In this document: positions 17,184 through 26,361 of the stretch, one piece after another
How positions within the stretch are numbered: position 1 is the stretch's first letter
Layout: each line of letters starts with the position of its first letter
From: Guptibacillus hwajinpoensis
GTDB taxonomy: Bacteria; Bacillota; Bacilli; Bacillales; Guptibacillaceae
NCBI RefSeq assembly: GCF_005144865.1
Contig: NZ_SWFM01000001.1
Location: 434,001 to 498,000, forward strand
Reading direction: 5' to 3'
Length of the DNA stretch: 64,000 bases
Translations under genes and position numbers: made by a program
Notes under the pieces: generated by a model
The model's database searches: none
Seen by the model: the letters and a program-made list of their open reading frames with translations, nothing else
What the model was told of the DNA's origin: nothing

Positions 17184-18230
17184 CTATTTCAAAATATTGA
17201 GGGCTGCCAAACTTTCGGCGATTTGAACAGAATTCCATGCTGCCCCCTTGAGTAGATTATCAGAGACAATCCACATATGGAAGCCATTTTTTTGATTAAG
17301 GTCTTTTCGAATACGACCCACAAAAACATCTGATTTCCCTACAGCATCAAGCGGCATAGGATAAACTTGATTAGAAGGGTCGTCCTTCAATGTTACTCCT
17401 GGCGCGTTCTTCATAAGTTCTTTAACATCATCAACTGTAACATCGTCTCGGCCGATTTCCACATAAACAGATTCAGCGTGACCTGTCTCAATTGGGAGAC
17501 GTACGCAAGTTGCAGCTACATGTAGCTCAGCGTCGTGCATGATTTTCTTCGTTTCATTTATCATTTTCATTTCTTCATAAGTAAATCCATTTTCTTCAAA
17601 AACATCAATTTGCGGAATCGCGTTAAATGCGATTGGATAATGATTCTTGTCTCCCTTAACTGGAAGAATTTCTGGAGTGTATTCTTCTCCATTTAATGCA
17701 GCTTGTGACTGTTCTTTCATCTCAGTAACAGCGTTCGCTCCTGCACCTGAAACAGCCTGGTAAGTAGAAACAATAATTTTATGAAGGCCGTATGTTTGTT
17801 TAAGTGGTTCAAGTGCTGCCACCATCTGGATCGTTGAACAGTTTGGGTTAGCAATAATACCTTTATGATCATTCAAGTCGCTTTCGTTCACTTCCGGTAC
17901 CACAAGTGGAACTTCTGGGTTCATTCGGAACGCACTTGTATTATCAACAACGATTGCGCCTCGTTTAACAGCTTCAGGAGCTAATTCTTTAGAAACACTA
18001 CCTCCAGCACTAAATAAGGCAAGCTGCACCCCTTCAAAAGCTTCTGGTGTTGCTTCCTTCACGGTTAATTCCTGCCCTTTAAACATGACTTTCTTACCCG
18101 CTGAACGTGATGATGAAAGGAGCGTTAAGGTCGATATCGGAAAATCTCGTTCCTCTAGTGTATGAATCATTTGTTGTCCGACTGCACCTGTTGCTCCAAC
18201 TACTGCTACATGATATTGGTTCCCGCTCAT
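17184..18230 (-). CDS. asd: aspartate-semialdehyde dehydrogenase Asd
   Basis: Reduces aspartyl phosphate to the semialdehyde. The 348-residue protein has the NADP-binding GATGAVGQQ at 12-20, the catalytic Cys131 in NPNCSTIQ and an active-site His in ETGHAESV. It sits in the order spoVFA-spoVFB-asd-dapG-dapA, as in B. subtilis. The 134 bases upstream hold a weak inverted repeat (18279-18298) without a clear U run, so read-through from spoVFB is likely. A separate vegetative promoter would also be needed but was not clear. Confidence 0.94.
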   Translation of the reverse strand: MSGNQYHVAVVGATGAVGQQMIHTLEERDFPISTLTLLSSSRSAGKKVMFKGQELTVKEATPEAFEGVQLALFSAGGSVSKELAPEAVKRGAIVVDNTSAFRMNPEVPLVVPEVNESDLNDHKGIIANPNCSTIQMVAALEPLKQTYGLHKIIVSTYQAVSGAGANAVTEMKEQSQAALNGEEYTPEILPVKGDKNHYPIAFNAIPQIDVFEENGFTYEEMKMINETKKIMHDAELHVAATCVRLPIETGHAESVYVEIGRDDVTVDDVKELMKNAPGVTLKDDPSNQVYPMPLDAVGKSDVFVGRIRKDLNQKNGFHMWIVSDNLLKGAAWNSVQIAESLAALNILK

Positions 18231-18364
18231 TTCTTTATTCTCCTTCCATAGTCCATTCCTAAATCCATCACAACAGAAGGAGAAACCGAGGTTTCTCCTC
18301 CTACATAGTGATTTTATTTTCTATTTTATCATAAACCTATTCTAAAGAAAGAAAAATCAATTGG

Positions 18365-18958
18365 TTAATCTAAATACCGCTCGACTAAGACGGGTTGAAT
18401 CTGTTTTCCCTGCATCGCCATTTCAACTGTATCTTTCAAAGAAGGCATCCGAGCTACAAGTGAGTTTGGCTTTTTAACAGGATCATCTTGCCCATATGGA
18501 ATAAAATAGATATTCTTGGTCGACATCAATCGTAAAATATTTGTGCCATTTAATCCAAGACCATCATTCGTCGATATGCCAAGAACGACCGGTTTCTCAT
18601 TTCTTAACGTTGCTTTTGCACCCATTAATACGGGTGAATCAGTCATCGCATTAGCGAATTTGCTAATCGAGTTGCCTGTTATTGGGGCAATAACCATGCA
18701 ATCAAGCGGTGTTTTCGGGCCAAACGGTTCTGCCTTCACTATAGAATCTACAGCAGAAATGCCTGTGATTTCTTCAATTCGAGCAATCCAATCTTCACCT
18801 ACTCCAAACCTCGTAGTCGTGTTCATAACGGTATGTGACACAAATGGAGTGACTTTGGCTCCAGATTGAACGAGTTCTTCAATTTGAGGGACAACGGCAT
18901 CATACGTACAATGAGAACCTGTTAAACCAAAACCAATGTGTTTCCCTTTCAAACTCAT
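18365..18958 (-). CDS. spoVFB: dipicolinate synthase subunit B (SpoVFB)
   Basis: A flavoprotein-like subunit (197 residues) with the GLTGSHC start and PITGNSISKFANAMTDSPV region typical of the flavin-dependent decarboxylase fold. With SpoVFA it makes dipicolinic acid in the mother cell for the spore core. The start overlaps the spoVFA stop by four bases (ATGA), which implies coupled translation. Length agrees with the B. subtilis protein. Confidence 0.93.
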   Translation of the reverse strand: MSLKGKHIGFGLTGSHCTYDAVVPQIEELVQSGAKVTPFVSHTVMNTTTRFGVGEDWIARIEEITGISAVDSIVKAEPFGPKTPLDCMVIAPITGNSISKFANAMTDSPVLMGAKATLRNEKPVVLGISTNDGLGLNGTNILRLMSTKNIYFIPYGQDDPVKKPNSLVARMPSLKDTVEMAMQGKQIQPVLVERYLD

Positions 18959-19857
18959 GGATTGTTCTCCTTTCCCTTGTGAGACTGCTCAATCAGCAGC
19001 TGAGTCAATACATTCGCAATAATTTTCCCTGCTGTTTTTGGTGCAACAATACCAGGAAGCCCAGGTGCAAGAAGCGCCTTAATGCCACGCTTTTCTGCAT
19101 ATCGAAAATCCGTTCCTCCAGGCTTCGAAGCAAGGTCAATCACAAGCGTATGAGAAGGCATTTTTGCAATCACTTGTGACGTTACAATTTGGGCTGGTAT
19201 CGTATTGATACAAACATCCAGATTTGAGACTTGATGAACGAGATCTGATAAATGAAATGGTTTTAAGCCCATTTCCGTAATTCTAGCAATGTGTTCGGGC
19301 TTTCTTGCTCCTACACTGACGTTTGCACCAAGTGCCGCAAATGTACGTGCTACTGACATCCCAACGCGCCCAAGTCCTAGTACTGCTATATTTGATTGAT
19401 GGATCGTAATATCAGTATGCTGAATAACCATCATGACAGTACCTTCTACCGTCGGGATAGAATTATATATTGCAACATCATCTCGTTCAAATAGGCAAAC
19501 TAACGTCCTGGACGCCTCGGCAACCATTTGATTTAAACAACTGTTACTGATACCACTATAAATTGTGCAGTGGGAAGGAGTTTGTTTCAGTTGATCTGCC
19601 GTTAAAATAACCTTCTCATTGGAAAATATCGTATCTACTTCCCCTTCAAGCGTCGTTCCACCCACTGGAAGGATAATCGCATTCAGTGTTGAAAGCTTAA
19701 CTTCATCCATTGTACATTTCGTTGCTCCGGTGAATCCGTGATCAAGCTGATCAAACCCGATTAGGTATAAGTCCGCATTCAGTTCGGTCAACTTTCGAAT
19801 AATTTCAAGCTGGCGGGCATCACCGCCAATTACGGCGATGTGTTGATTCGTTAGCAT
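18955..19857 (-). CDS. spoVFA: dipicolinate synthase subunit A (SpoVFA)
   Basis: The NAD(P)-binding subunit of dipicolinate synthase, 300 residues from the ATG at 19857 (AGGGGAGG four bases upstream). Two Rossmann-type segments are seen: AVIGGDARQLE near the N-terminus and VLGLGRVGMSVARTFAALG in the second half. It oxidises the DapA product on the way to dipicolinate. A near-consensus sigma-K promoter lies at 19914-19941, matching mother-cell expression known for this operon. Confidence 0.93.
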   Translation of the reverse strand: MLTNQHIAVIGGDARQLEIIRKLTELNADLYLIGFDQLDHGFTGATKCTMDEVKLSTLNAIILPVGGTTLEGEVDTIFSNEKVILTADQLKQTPSHCTIYSGISNSCLNQMVAEASRTLVCLFERDDVAIYNSIPTVEGTVMMVIQHTDITIHQSNIAVLGLGRVGMSVARTFAALGANVSVGARKPEHIARITEMGLKPFHLSDLVHQVSNLDVCINTIPAQIVTSQVIAKMPSHTLVIDLASKPGGTDFRYAEKRGIKALLAPGLPGIVAPKTAGKIIANVLTQLLIEQSHKGKENNP

Positions 19858-19913
19858 CGTTCCTCCCCTTTCCTTTTCCACGTCTTACTACGGGGATTAA
19901 TGTAATTTCTCAA

Positions 19914-19941
19914 CATTCTATGTGGTGAATACCCGCTTGGT
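19914..19941 (-). promoter_or_regulatory. sigma-K promoter for spoVFA
   Basis: On the minus strand ACC, a 16-base spacer, then CATAGAATG. The sigma-K consensus is AC and CATANNNTA with about that spacing, and only the last base differs. The predicted transcript would start about 50 bases before the spoVFA ATG. Confidence 0.7.
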
Positions 19942-19962
19942 GAATTTAGAATGAACTCCAAT

Positions 19963-20205
19963 TTAATCCTTTTTATTATTTTGAACGATAATCATATCTC
20001 TTCCGATTGTTTCAATATGTTCCCACGGTATGGAGATATCTTGTTCTCTACGTTTAAAGCCCATCCAGGAGGACTTAGGGATAATTAAGGCTTTTAATAA
20101 CCCCGTTTTTTCATCAAATAATAGATCTGTTTGACCTAATACACCGAGTTTCTGACCTCTCTCAATATCAATTAATTCTTTGCCACTCAGTTGACTTAAC
20201 CTCAT
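19963..20205 (-). CDS. ymxH: PRC-barrel protein of the YlmC/YmxH family
   Basis: An 80-residue single-domain protein that begins MRLSQLSGKELIDIERGQ, the hallmark of the PRC-barrel YlmC/YmxH family. The start is set by AGGAGG six bases before the ATG at 20205. The longer frame adds a hydrophobic stretch with no ribosome binding site. In B. subtilis ymxH lies next to the mlpA and spoVF genes. The function is unknown. Confidence 0.82.
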   Translation of the reverse strand: MRLSQLSGKELIDIERGQKLGVLGQTDLLFDEKTGLLKALIIPKSSWMGFKRREQDISIPWEHIETIGRDMIIVQNNKKD

Positions 20206-20283
20206 CGTTCTCCTCCTAACTATCGCGTTTATATATATTAGTCTATGAATAAAGTTAGACAGGAAGACATAAATAATCACGAC

Positions 20284-20313
20284 TAAAAACCCGCCTCTAC
20301 AAGAGAGACGGGC
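20284..20313 (-). terminator. terminator after mlpA
   Basis: A nine-base stem with one G-U pair (CCCGTCTCT/AGAGGCGGG on the minus strand) is followed by TTTTTAG. It lies 13 bases after the mlpA stop. Confidence 0.85.
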
Positions 20314-20325
20314 TTTTAATCGAAT

Positions 20326-21564
20326 CTATTTCATACCATTTGGTAATTTACCGTTTGGACTAATCAACGAACAAGAGAAATCGTCTGTGAACATGGATTG
20401 AATCATGTTATTCACATTCTCATGATTTACACTTTCGATATTCGTAATAATGTCGTCAAGTGTGCGGTGTTGATTTAGTAATAATTCATTTTTACCGTTT
20501 CGGCTCATCCGGCTATTTGTACTTTCAAGGCTAAGCATCAAGTTCCCTTTCAACTGCTCCTTGCAATTCTTAAGCTCTTTAGATGTAATTCCATCTTTCT
20601 TAAATTCTGTTAATGTCTTCTGAATCGTTTCATATAGACGGTCGAGCTGGTTTTGTGCTGTCCCTGCATAAATCGTAAGCAACCCGCTATCTTTATAAGC
20701 AGAATGATACGAGAACACAGAATAAGCAAGTCCCTGATCTTCTCTTACATCTTGGAAGAGACGGCTGCTCATACTTCCGCCAAGTACGTTATTCATAACA
20801 ATTAAGCTATAAATATCGTCTGTACCAAAAGGAAGTCCTGCGTATCCGAGACAAAGGTGAGCTTGTTCTGTTTCTTTCTTTCGAGCAAGATGTCCTGAGT
20901 GGAAAACTGGTGCTGAAACATCAGGCTTTCCAGCAGGTGTTTCCCAGTGTTCAAAAGCAGCTTCTACTTTTTGCATAAACGACTCATCAATGTTTCCTGC
21001 AATAGATACAACGATATTGTCAGGTGTATAGTGAGTTTGCATATACTCTCGAAGTGTATCTCCAGAAAATCCTTTTAATGTTTCTTCTGTCCCAAGGATC
21101 GGCATTGCTAATTCGTGATCACCGTAACTCGCCTGACTCAACATGTCATGAACGATGTCATCTGGCGTATCTTCGTACATTTTGATTTCTTCATGAACAA
21201 CGTTCTTCTCTTTCGCGAGCTCTCCAGCTTCAAACGTTGATTGGAAAAACATATCTGTTAACACATCAAGCGCATAATCCGCATGCTCATCGAGAACTTT
21301 TGCATAGTAACATGTGTACTCTTTCGATGTAAACGCATTAACTTGACCGCCAATACTATCAAATGATTCAGCAATTTCTTTCGCGCTACGCTTTTCAGTT
21401 CCCTTGAAAAACATATGCTCAAGGAAATGTGAAACGCCATTTAACTCTTTAGGTTCAAACCGAGAACCAGTTCCAATCCAGATGCCGATGGCGACCGATC
21501 GAACTGTTGGAATATTTTCTAACACTACCCTTACTCCGTTTTTGCAAGTTACTTTATTTATCAA
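20326..21564 (-). CDS. mlpA: M16 zinc peptidase MlpA
   Basis: A processing-peptidase-like M16 protein of 412 residues with the zinc motif HFLEH at 46-50 and the downstream conserved Glu region. The start is a TTG, with AGGAGG seven bases upstream. The product then begins MINKVTCKNGVRVV, and the longer frame would add 26 residues without a ribosome binding site. In B. subtilis the orthologue (YmxG/MlpA) was tied to regulation of the extracellular protease gene aprE. It sits between ylxY and ymxH. Confidence 0.88.
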   Translation of the reverse strand: MINKVTCKNGVRVVLENIPTVRSVAIGIWIGTGSRFEPKELNGVSHFLEHMFFKGTEKRSAKEIAESFDSIGGQVNAFTSKEYTCYYAKVLDEHADYALDVLTDMFFQSTFEAGELAKEKNVVHEEIKMYEDTPDDIVHDMLSQASYGDHELAMPILGTEETLKGFSGDTLREYMQTHYTPDNIVVSIAGNIDESFMQKVEAAFEHWETPAGKPDVSAPVFHSGHLARKKETEQAHLCLGYAGLPFGTDDIYSLIVMNNVLGGSMSSRLFQDVREDQGLAYSVFSYHSAYKDSGLLTIYAGTAQNQLDRLYETIQKTLTEFKKDGITSKELKNCKEQLKGNLMLSLESTNSRMSRNGKNELLLNQHRTLDDIITNIESVNHENVNNMIQSMFTDDFSCSLISPNGKLPNGMK

Positions 21565-21644
21565 GCCTTTTCCTCCTGTATCGTAACCTTTTCTTTCGTA
21601 ATCTTCCAAAATCACTATATCATTAATGAAGATAGGAAACAATT

Positions 21645-22604
21645 CTATGGTCTTTTCTCAATCCGTTTTGAATCTAACACTTGTGAGACGGTACCAGGAT
21701 GATAACCGCGCTTTTTAACACCTCGAATAATAGATTCCAGGCTTTTCTCTGTCGAGTCTGTAGGGTGCATCAAAATTAATGCGCCAGCGTGAACCTTCTG
21801 CAATACTCGATCCGTTATAACCTGTGGGGCAGGTTTCTTCCAATCAACTGTATCAACAGACCAGAGAACCGTCTGCATGCCAAGGCTGTCAGCAATCTGT
21901 ACTGCATTGTTCGCATAGCTACCGCTTGGTGGCGCGAAAACAACTGGCTTTTTGTCGATTGTCGCTTCAATAACTTTATTTGTATCTTCTAGCTCTTTCC
22001 GAATGGATTCATCACTTAATTGCTTTAGATCAGGGTGAGAATAGGCATGATTTCCAAGTTCGTGCCCCTCTTCATCAAGCATGCGCACCATATCTGAATT
22101 TTTCTTAGCCCATGACCCATCAAGGAAAAACGTTGCGTGAACATTATTTTTCTTTAACACTTGCAGCATATCCGGTAGATACTCTTCACCCCATGCAACA
22201 TTTATCATCAAAGCGACCATAGCCTTATTAGGATTTCCTTTATACACTGGTGTAGGTTCAAGGTCATCTAGCTGGATATCAGGTTCAACTTCTTTTCTAA
22301 CAAGCATGTCTTCGTTGAAAGACTTACCTTTCATTTTCTCGTAGGAAGCTTCTGCGTCAATCACAACCCCATTATAACCTGGTATGCCTTTCCATACACG
22401 ATCAATCACGGCATTAACAGGAAGTATATCAAGTTCCGATTTTGCTTCGTTTATCTCACTATATAGTGGACTTCCATTAACAGTTATAGTAGCCTGTTCT
22501 TTTAAATTACCAAGATACATCGATGTGTAGGGGTTCTGAAGTGAACCTGCTGCAACCGCTAAGATCATTACAAAAACAACTAAATGGATCCAGGACTTCT
22601 TCAT
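21645..22604 (-). CDS. ylxY: polysaccharide deacetylase-like protein YlxY
   Basis: A 319-residue exported or anchored protein with a hydrophobic segment at residues 7-20 and a C-terminal NodB-type domain. The second metal motif is present (GNHAYSHPDL). The first motif, normally a DD pair, reads INVAWGEE, and the third reads APPSGSY. The catalytic Asp thus seems lost, so deacetylase activity is doubtful. The YlxY family is found next to mlpA and pnpA and has been associated with sporulation. Confidence 0.85.
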   Translation of the reverse strand: MKKSWIHLVVFVMILAVAAGSLQNPYTSMYLGNLKEQATITVNGSPLYSEINEAKSELDILPVNAVIDRVWKGIPGYNGVVIDAEASYEKMKGKSFNEDMLVRKEVEPDIQLDDLEPTPVYKGNPNKAMVALMINVAWGEEYLPDMLQVLKKNNVHATFFLDGSWAKKNSDMVRMLDEEGHELGNHAYSHPDLKQLSDESIRKELEDTNKVIEATIDKKPVVFAPPSGSYANNAVQIADSLGMQTVLWSVDTVDWKKPAPQVITDRVLQKVHAGALILMHPTDSTEKSLESIIRGVKKRGYHPGTVSQVLDSKRIEKRP

Positions 22605-22719
22605 TGTTTTGCCCCCTTTTGTACAAAGGGTATGTGCTTAAGTCAAGCTATAGAACGAGACGCGTATTAAAAATGTTTCATTATAAGCCTCTCTAAGGTC
22701 TGCTTCTTCAATAAAAGGC

Positions 22720-22752
22720 AAAAAAAAAAAGAATTCGGCCTAAGCCGAATTC
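22720..22752 (-). terminator. terminator after pnpA
   Basis: A nine-bp stem GAATTCGGC/GCCGAATTC with a four-base loop, then a run of ten or more T on the minus strand. It starts right after the pnpA stop. Confidence 0.93.
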
Positions 22753-22753
22753 T

Positions 22754-24871
22754 TTAGTTCTGTTGACTTTGTTCTTCACGTTCACGCTGCTCTTTTAATA
22801 GCTCTTTACGAGAAAGGTTAACGCGTCCTTGCTTATCGATTTCTTTAACTTTAACCATAATTTCATCACCGATCGAGACAACATCTTCAACTTTGTTTGT
22901 CCGTTCTTCGGCAAGTTCAGAAATGTGAACAAGACCTTCTTTGCCAGCGAATAGTTCAACAAATGCTCCGAACTTCTCAACTCGCTTAACTTTACCAAGG
23001 TATGTTGTACCAACTTCAACTTCGCGCACAAGATCTTCGATGATTTTCTTAGCTTTTGCATTCATTTCTTGTTCAGTAGAAGAAATGAAGATTGATCCAT
23101 CTTGTTCAATGTCGATTTTAACGCCAGTCTCTTCGATAATCTTGTTGATGATTTTTCCACTTGGTCCAATAACATCGCGAATTTTATCAGGTTTAATTGA
23201 CATTGTAAGGATCTTAGGAGCGTAAGCAGAAAGCTCAGTACGAGGCTCGTTAATAGCGCTCATCATGTTTTCAAGGATTGCAAGACGTCCATTTTTCGCC
23301 TGCTCAAGAGCCTGACGAAGGATGTCTTCGTTAATTCCAGAAATTTTAATATCCATTTGAAGAGCTGTTATTCCTTGCTTCGTCCCAGCTACTTTAAAGT
23401 CCATGTCACCAAGAGCATCTTCCATGCCTTGAATGTCAGTAAGAACTGTAACATCTTCTCCATCGCTTACAAGCCCCATAGCAATACCTGCAACCGGTGC
23501 TGTAATCGGCACACCTGCATCCATCATCGCAAGCGTACTTGCACAGATACTTGCCTGTGAAGTCGAACCATTCGATTCAAGCACTTCAGATACAAGACGA
23601 ATTGTATAAGGGAAATCTTTCTCAGTTGGGATAACTTGCTCAAGAGCACGTTCACCAAGTGCACCGTGACCAATCTCACGACGACCAGGTCCACGCATAG
23701 GGCCAGTTTCACCTACACTGAATTTAGGGAAGTTATAGTGATGCATAAAACGCTTTGATTCCTCTGTACCTAGACCATCAAGGATTTGAACATCCCCAAG
23801 TGCTCCTAGCGTACAAATGCTTAGCGCCTGAGTTTGTCCACGAGTGAACAGACCCGAACCGTGTGTTCTTGATAAAATACCGACTTCAGAATCAAGCGGG
23901 CGAATTTCATCAACGCCACGTCCATCAGGTCGTACTTTATCTTTCAGAATTAAACGACGAACTTCCTGCTTCACGAAGCTATTCAGAATTGATTTCACTT
24001 CATCAGCACTATATTCTTCGCTTTCTTCATATGCTTCTGTTGCACGCGTCATTACAGCATCAATAGCTTCCTGTCTTGCATGCTTCTCAATCACCTTTAC
24101 AGCTTCTTTAACGTCAGATAGGTACTGCTCTCCAAGCTCTGCTTCAAGCGTTTCGTTGGCTTTCTTAAGCGCTACTTCGCGCTTTTCTTTACCAGTTGCT
24201 TCAATAATTTGCTCTTGGAAAGCAATTAGACGCTTAATTTCCTGATGTCCATAAAGAATACCTTCAAGCATTGCTTCTTCAGGAACTTCTTCAGCACCTG
24301 CTTCAACCATGTTAATGGCTTCTTTCGTTCCAGCTACCGTTAAGTGAATATCACTTTGTTCAAGCTGATCAACGTTTGGATTCACAACAAATTCACCGTC
24401 GATGCGTCCTACAATAACACCAGCAATCGGTCCATCAAATGGAAGATCACTAATACCTAATGCTAGAGATGAACCGAACATAGCTGCCATCTCTGAGGAA
24501 CAGTTTTGATCAACGCTCATAACTGTACTTACTACCTGTACTTCGTTACGGAAACCGTCAGGGAATAAAGGACGAATCGGGCGGTCAATTAGACGACTCG
24601 CTAGAATTGCCTTTTCACTTGGACGGCCTTCACGCTTAATGAAGCCTCCAGGAATCTTACCTACTGCATATAATCGTTCTTCATAGTTAACCGTTAGTGG
24701 GAAAAACGGAAGGTCTTTAGGCTCTTTTGAACCTGTAACCGTTGCTAATACGGCTGTGTCGCCGTAGCGAATCAATGCCGCACCGCTCGCTTGCTTTGCC
24801 AGTTGACCAATTTCAACCGACAACTCGCGACCGGCCCAATCAATTGAAAACACTTGCTTGTCCTGTGCCAT
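22754..24871 (-). CDS. pnpA: polynucleotide phosphorylase PnpA
   Basis: The main 3'-5' exoribonuclease, which phosphorolyses RNA to nucleoside diphosphates. The 705-residue protein has two RNase PH-like domains, a KH domain ([20 protein letters not shown], near 555-615) and an S1 domain (GLVHISELA, near 620-690). The ATG at 24871 fits the usual [12 protein letters not shown] start. The longer frame adds seven residues only. A promoter is seen at 24913-24940, just after the rpsO terminator. Confidence 0.96.
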   Translation of the reverse strand: MAQDKQVFSIDWAGRELSVEIGQLAKQASGAALIRYGDTAVLATVTGSKEPKDLPFFPLTVNYEERLYAVGKIPGGFIKREGRPSEKAILASRLIDRPIRPLFPDGFRNEVQVVSTVMSVDQNCSSEMAAMFGSSLALGISDLPFDGPIAGVIVGRIDGEFVVNPNVDQLEQSDIHLTVAGTKEAINMVEAGAEEVPEEAMLEGILYGHQEIKRLIAFQEQIIEATGKEKREVALKKANETLEAELGEQYLSDVKEAVKVIEKHARQEAIDAVMTRATEAYEESEEYSADEVKSILNSFVKQEVRRLILKDKVRPDGRGVDEIRPLDSEVGILSRTHGSGLFTRGQTQALSICTLGALGDVQILDGLGTEESKRFMHHYNFPKFSVGETGPMRGPGRREIGHGALGERALEQVIPTEKDFPYTIRLVSEVLESNGSTSQASICASTLAMMDAGVPITAPVAGIAMGLVSDGEDVTVLTDIQGMEDALGDMDFKVAGTKQGITALQMDIKISGINEDILRQALEQAKNGRLAILENMMSAINEPRTELSAYAPKILTMSIKPDKIRDVIGPSGKIINKIIEETGVKIDIEQDGSIFISSTEQEMNAKAKKIIEDLVREVEVGTTYLGKVKRVEKFGAFVELFAGKEGLVHISELAEERTNKVEDVVSIGDEIMVKVKEIDKQGRVNLSRKELLKEQREREEQSQQN

Positions 24872-24912
24872 TAATGTGAGAACTCCTCTCATCCAATAAA
24901 ATCATTTCTTTT

Positions 24913-24940
24913 ATTATACCCTAACCTTTTTGCTTCTAAA
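24913..24940 (-). promoter_or_regulatory. sigma-A promoter for pnpA
   Basis: On the minus strand TTTAGA, a 16-base spacer and a consensus TATAAT. The predicted transcript has a leader of about 35 bases. Confidence 0.65.
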
Positions 24941-24973
24941 AAGAAAGGAAGAAATCTATGTATTTTTAACCTA

Positions 24974-25002
24974 ATAAAAAAGCGGGAAATATCCCGCTTT
25001 TC
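24974..25002 (-). terminator. terminator after rpsO
   Basis: A stem of AGCGGGA/TCCCGCT with a short loop is followed by TTTTTATTAGG on the minus strand. It begins eight bases after the rpsO stop. Confidence 0.88.
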
Positions 25003-25009
25003 TGAATCA

Positions 25010-25279
25010 TTATCGACGTAGACCAAGTTCTTTGATTAGTTCGCGGTAACGAGTAACGTCTTTGTTACGAAGATACGTTAAAAGATTACGGCGTTTACCA
25101 ACCATCTTAAGAAGACCGCGACGAGAGTGGTGGTCTTTCTTGTGGAAACGTAGATGATCGTTCAAATTGTTGATTTCCTCAGTAAGGACAGCGATTTGAA
25201 CCTCTGGAGAACCAGTATCATTCTCGTGAGTTTTGAACTTAGTGATAAGTTCTTGCTTACGCTCTTGTGTGATTGCCAT
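25010..25279 (-). CDS. rpsO: 30S ribosomal protein S15
   Basis: An 89-residue S15 from the ATG at 25279, preceded by AAGGAGG. It contains the family core [17 protein letters not shown] and ends [11 protein letters not shown]15 binds the central domain of 16S rRNA and often represses its own mRNA. The 130 bases between ribF and this gene fold into a junction that could be the binding site. Confidence 0.97.
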   Translation of the reverse strand: MAITQERKQELITKFKTHENDTGSPEVQIAVLTEEINNLNDHLRFHKKDHHSRRGLLKMVGKRRNLLTYLRNKDVTRYRELIKELGLRR

Positions 25280-25299
25280 CCGTTTCACCTCCTTAATTT

Positions 25300-25376
25300 C
25301 TAATCCCCTGGTACCGCGCAAACGTCGGTGACTCGATTGCCCAGTATAGGTTGTGTACTTTCCGTACGAATATTAG
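25300..25376 (-). promoter_or_regulatory. candidate S15-responsive leader of rpsO
   Basis: On the minus strand the closing helix CTAAT/ATTAG (25372-25376 with 25300-25304) encloses a short hairpin GTAC-GGAAA-GTAC and a longer arm. That arm is built from CTGG/CCAG, GCAA/TTGC and GTC/GAC around ACC. This three-way junction ends just upstream of the ribosome binding site. Firmicute rpsO leaders bound by S15 are known, but the match is structural reading by eye. Confidence 0.5.
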
Positions 25377-25410
25377 ATTACAGGTTTTCTTACCAAAATG
25401 CAAGAGGAAA

Positions 25411-26343
25411 CTACGTAAGTATTCTTCTTGCCTCTTCAGAATCTTGCCCAATTTGTTTAATTAAGGCATCAACTGAAGGGAATTTAACTTCCCCACGAAT
25501 TTTTTTATGGAATTCTACCATCACATCTTGACCATATAAGTTTCCTTCATAATCAAATACATGGACTTCTAGTGATGGATGCTCTGGTCTTTCTTCATAA
25601 AAGGTAGGTTTATACCCTATGTTACAAACACCATTCAGCCAGGTGCCTTCCACTTTCATCCGAACAGCGTATACACCTGTAGATGGAACAAGATATTCAG
25701 TTTTCAACTCAACATTAGCCGTTGGGAAGCCAATTGTACGTCCACGCTGATCTCCTTTTACAACCGTTCCCTTCACAATATAGTTGCGACCAAGAACACC
25801 TTTGATGTTCTCGACAGCCCCTTCACGAATATAAGAACGAATTAATGTAGAACTAACTTTTTCATCATGTTTTGATACTTTATCAATTGTAGTTTGATTG
25901 AATTTGTTTCGAGCATGAAATGGCATTGAATCCATTGTTCCTCTTCCTTTACTTCCATATGTAAAGTCAAATCCTGCTACAACGTGTACAACTGATAGAG
26001 CAATAATGTAGTCATCTACGAACTGCTGTGGTGTTAAACCCGCAATAGTTGGGTCAAACTTTACGATGTAAAGCACATCAATACCAAGCTGTTCAATCAG
26101 ATCAATTTTATCATCCAGTGGTGTAATGGCCTCTGTTTGTGGCGCTGAACTACCTAATACTACCGATGGATGGGGATAGAATGTCATTACTGATGCGTCT
26201 ACTCCCTTTTCTACTGCGATTTCCTTTGCAGTAGAAATGACTTTCTGATGGCCCCGGTGAATGCCATCGAAATAACCAAGTGCCATGACAGATGGTTTGT
26301 CTGCTTCCATTTTATGAGGATGAGATAAATAAATTGTTTTCAA
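25411..26343 (-). CDS. ribF: bifunctional riboflavin kinase / FAD synthetase RibF
   Basis: Makes FMN from riboflavin and FAD from FMN. The N-terminal nucleotidyltransferase half has ALGYFDGIHRGHQKVI and the SSTLIRSYI region. The C-terminal kinase half has GRTIGFPTANVEL and GVCNIGYKPTF. The TTG start at 26343 (GAAGGTG upstream) gives 310 residues beginning MKTIYLSHPH, as in the B. subtilis enzyme (there called RibC). A GTG three codons earlier is possible. Confidence 0.94.
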   Translation of the reverse strand: MKTIYLSHPHKMEADKPSVMALGYFDGIHRGHQKVISTAKEIAVEKGVDASVMTFYPHPSVVLGSSAPQTEAITPLDDKIDLIEQLGIDVLYIVKFDPTIAGLTPQQFVDDYIIALSVVHVVAGFDFTYGSKGRGTMDSMPFHARNKFNQTTIDKVSKHDEKVSSTLIRSYIREGAVENIKGVLGRNYIVKGTVVKGDQRGRTIGFPTANVELKTEYLVPSTGVYAVRMKVEGTWLNGVCNIGYKPTFYEERPEHPSLEVHVFDYEGNLYGQDVMVEFHKKIRGEVKFPSVDALIKQIGQDSEEARRILT

Positions 26344-26361
26344 CGGTTTCACCTTCTAACT

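Noticed and set aside
18279..18298. Inverted repeat before asd taken as a terminator
   Set aside because: The stem GGAGAAACC/GGTTTCTCC is good, but no U run follows on either strand.
20206..20280. Sigma-K promoter for ymxH (CATAGACTA)
   Set aside because: The -10 matches CATANNNTA, but there is no AC at 15-17 bases upstream.
22605..22680. Sigma-E or sigma-K promoter for ylxY (CATACCCTT)
   Set aside because: The -10 resembles sigma-E/K sites, but no matching -35 is at the right distance.
23844..24245. 133-residue plus-strand open frame inside pnpA
   Set aside because: It is antisense to a strongly conserved gene, has Ser/Arg-rich composition typical of shadow frames, and lacks a ribosome binding site. 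The same holds for all other plus-strand frames in the window.
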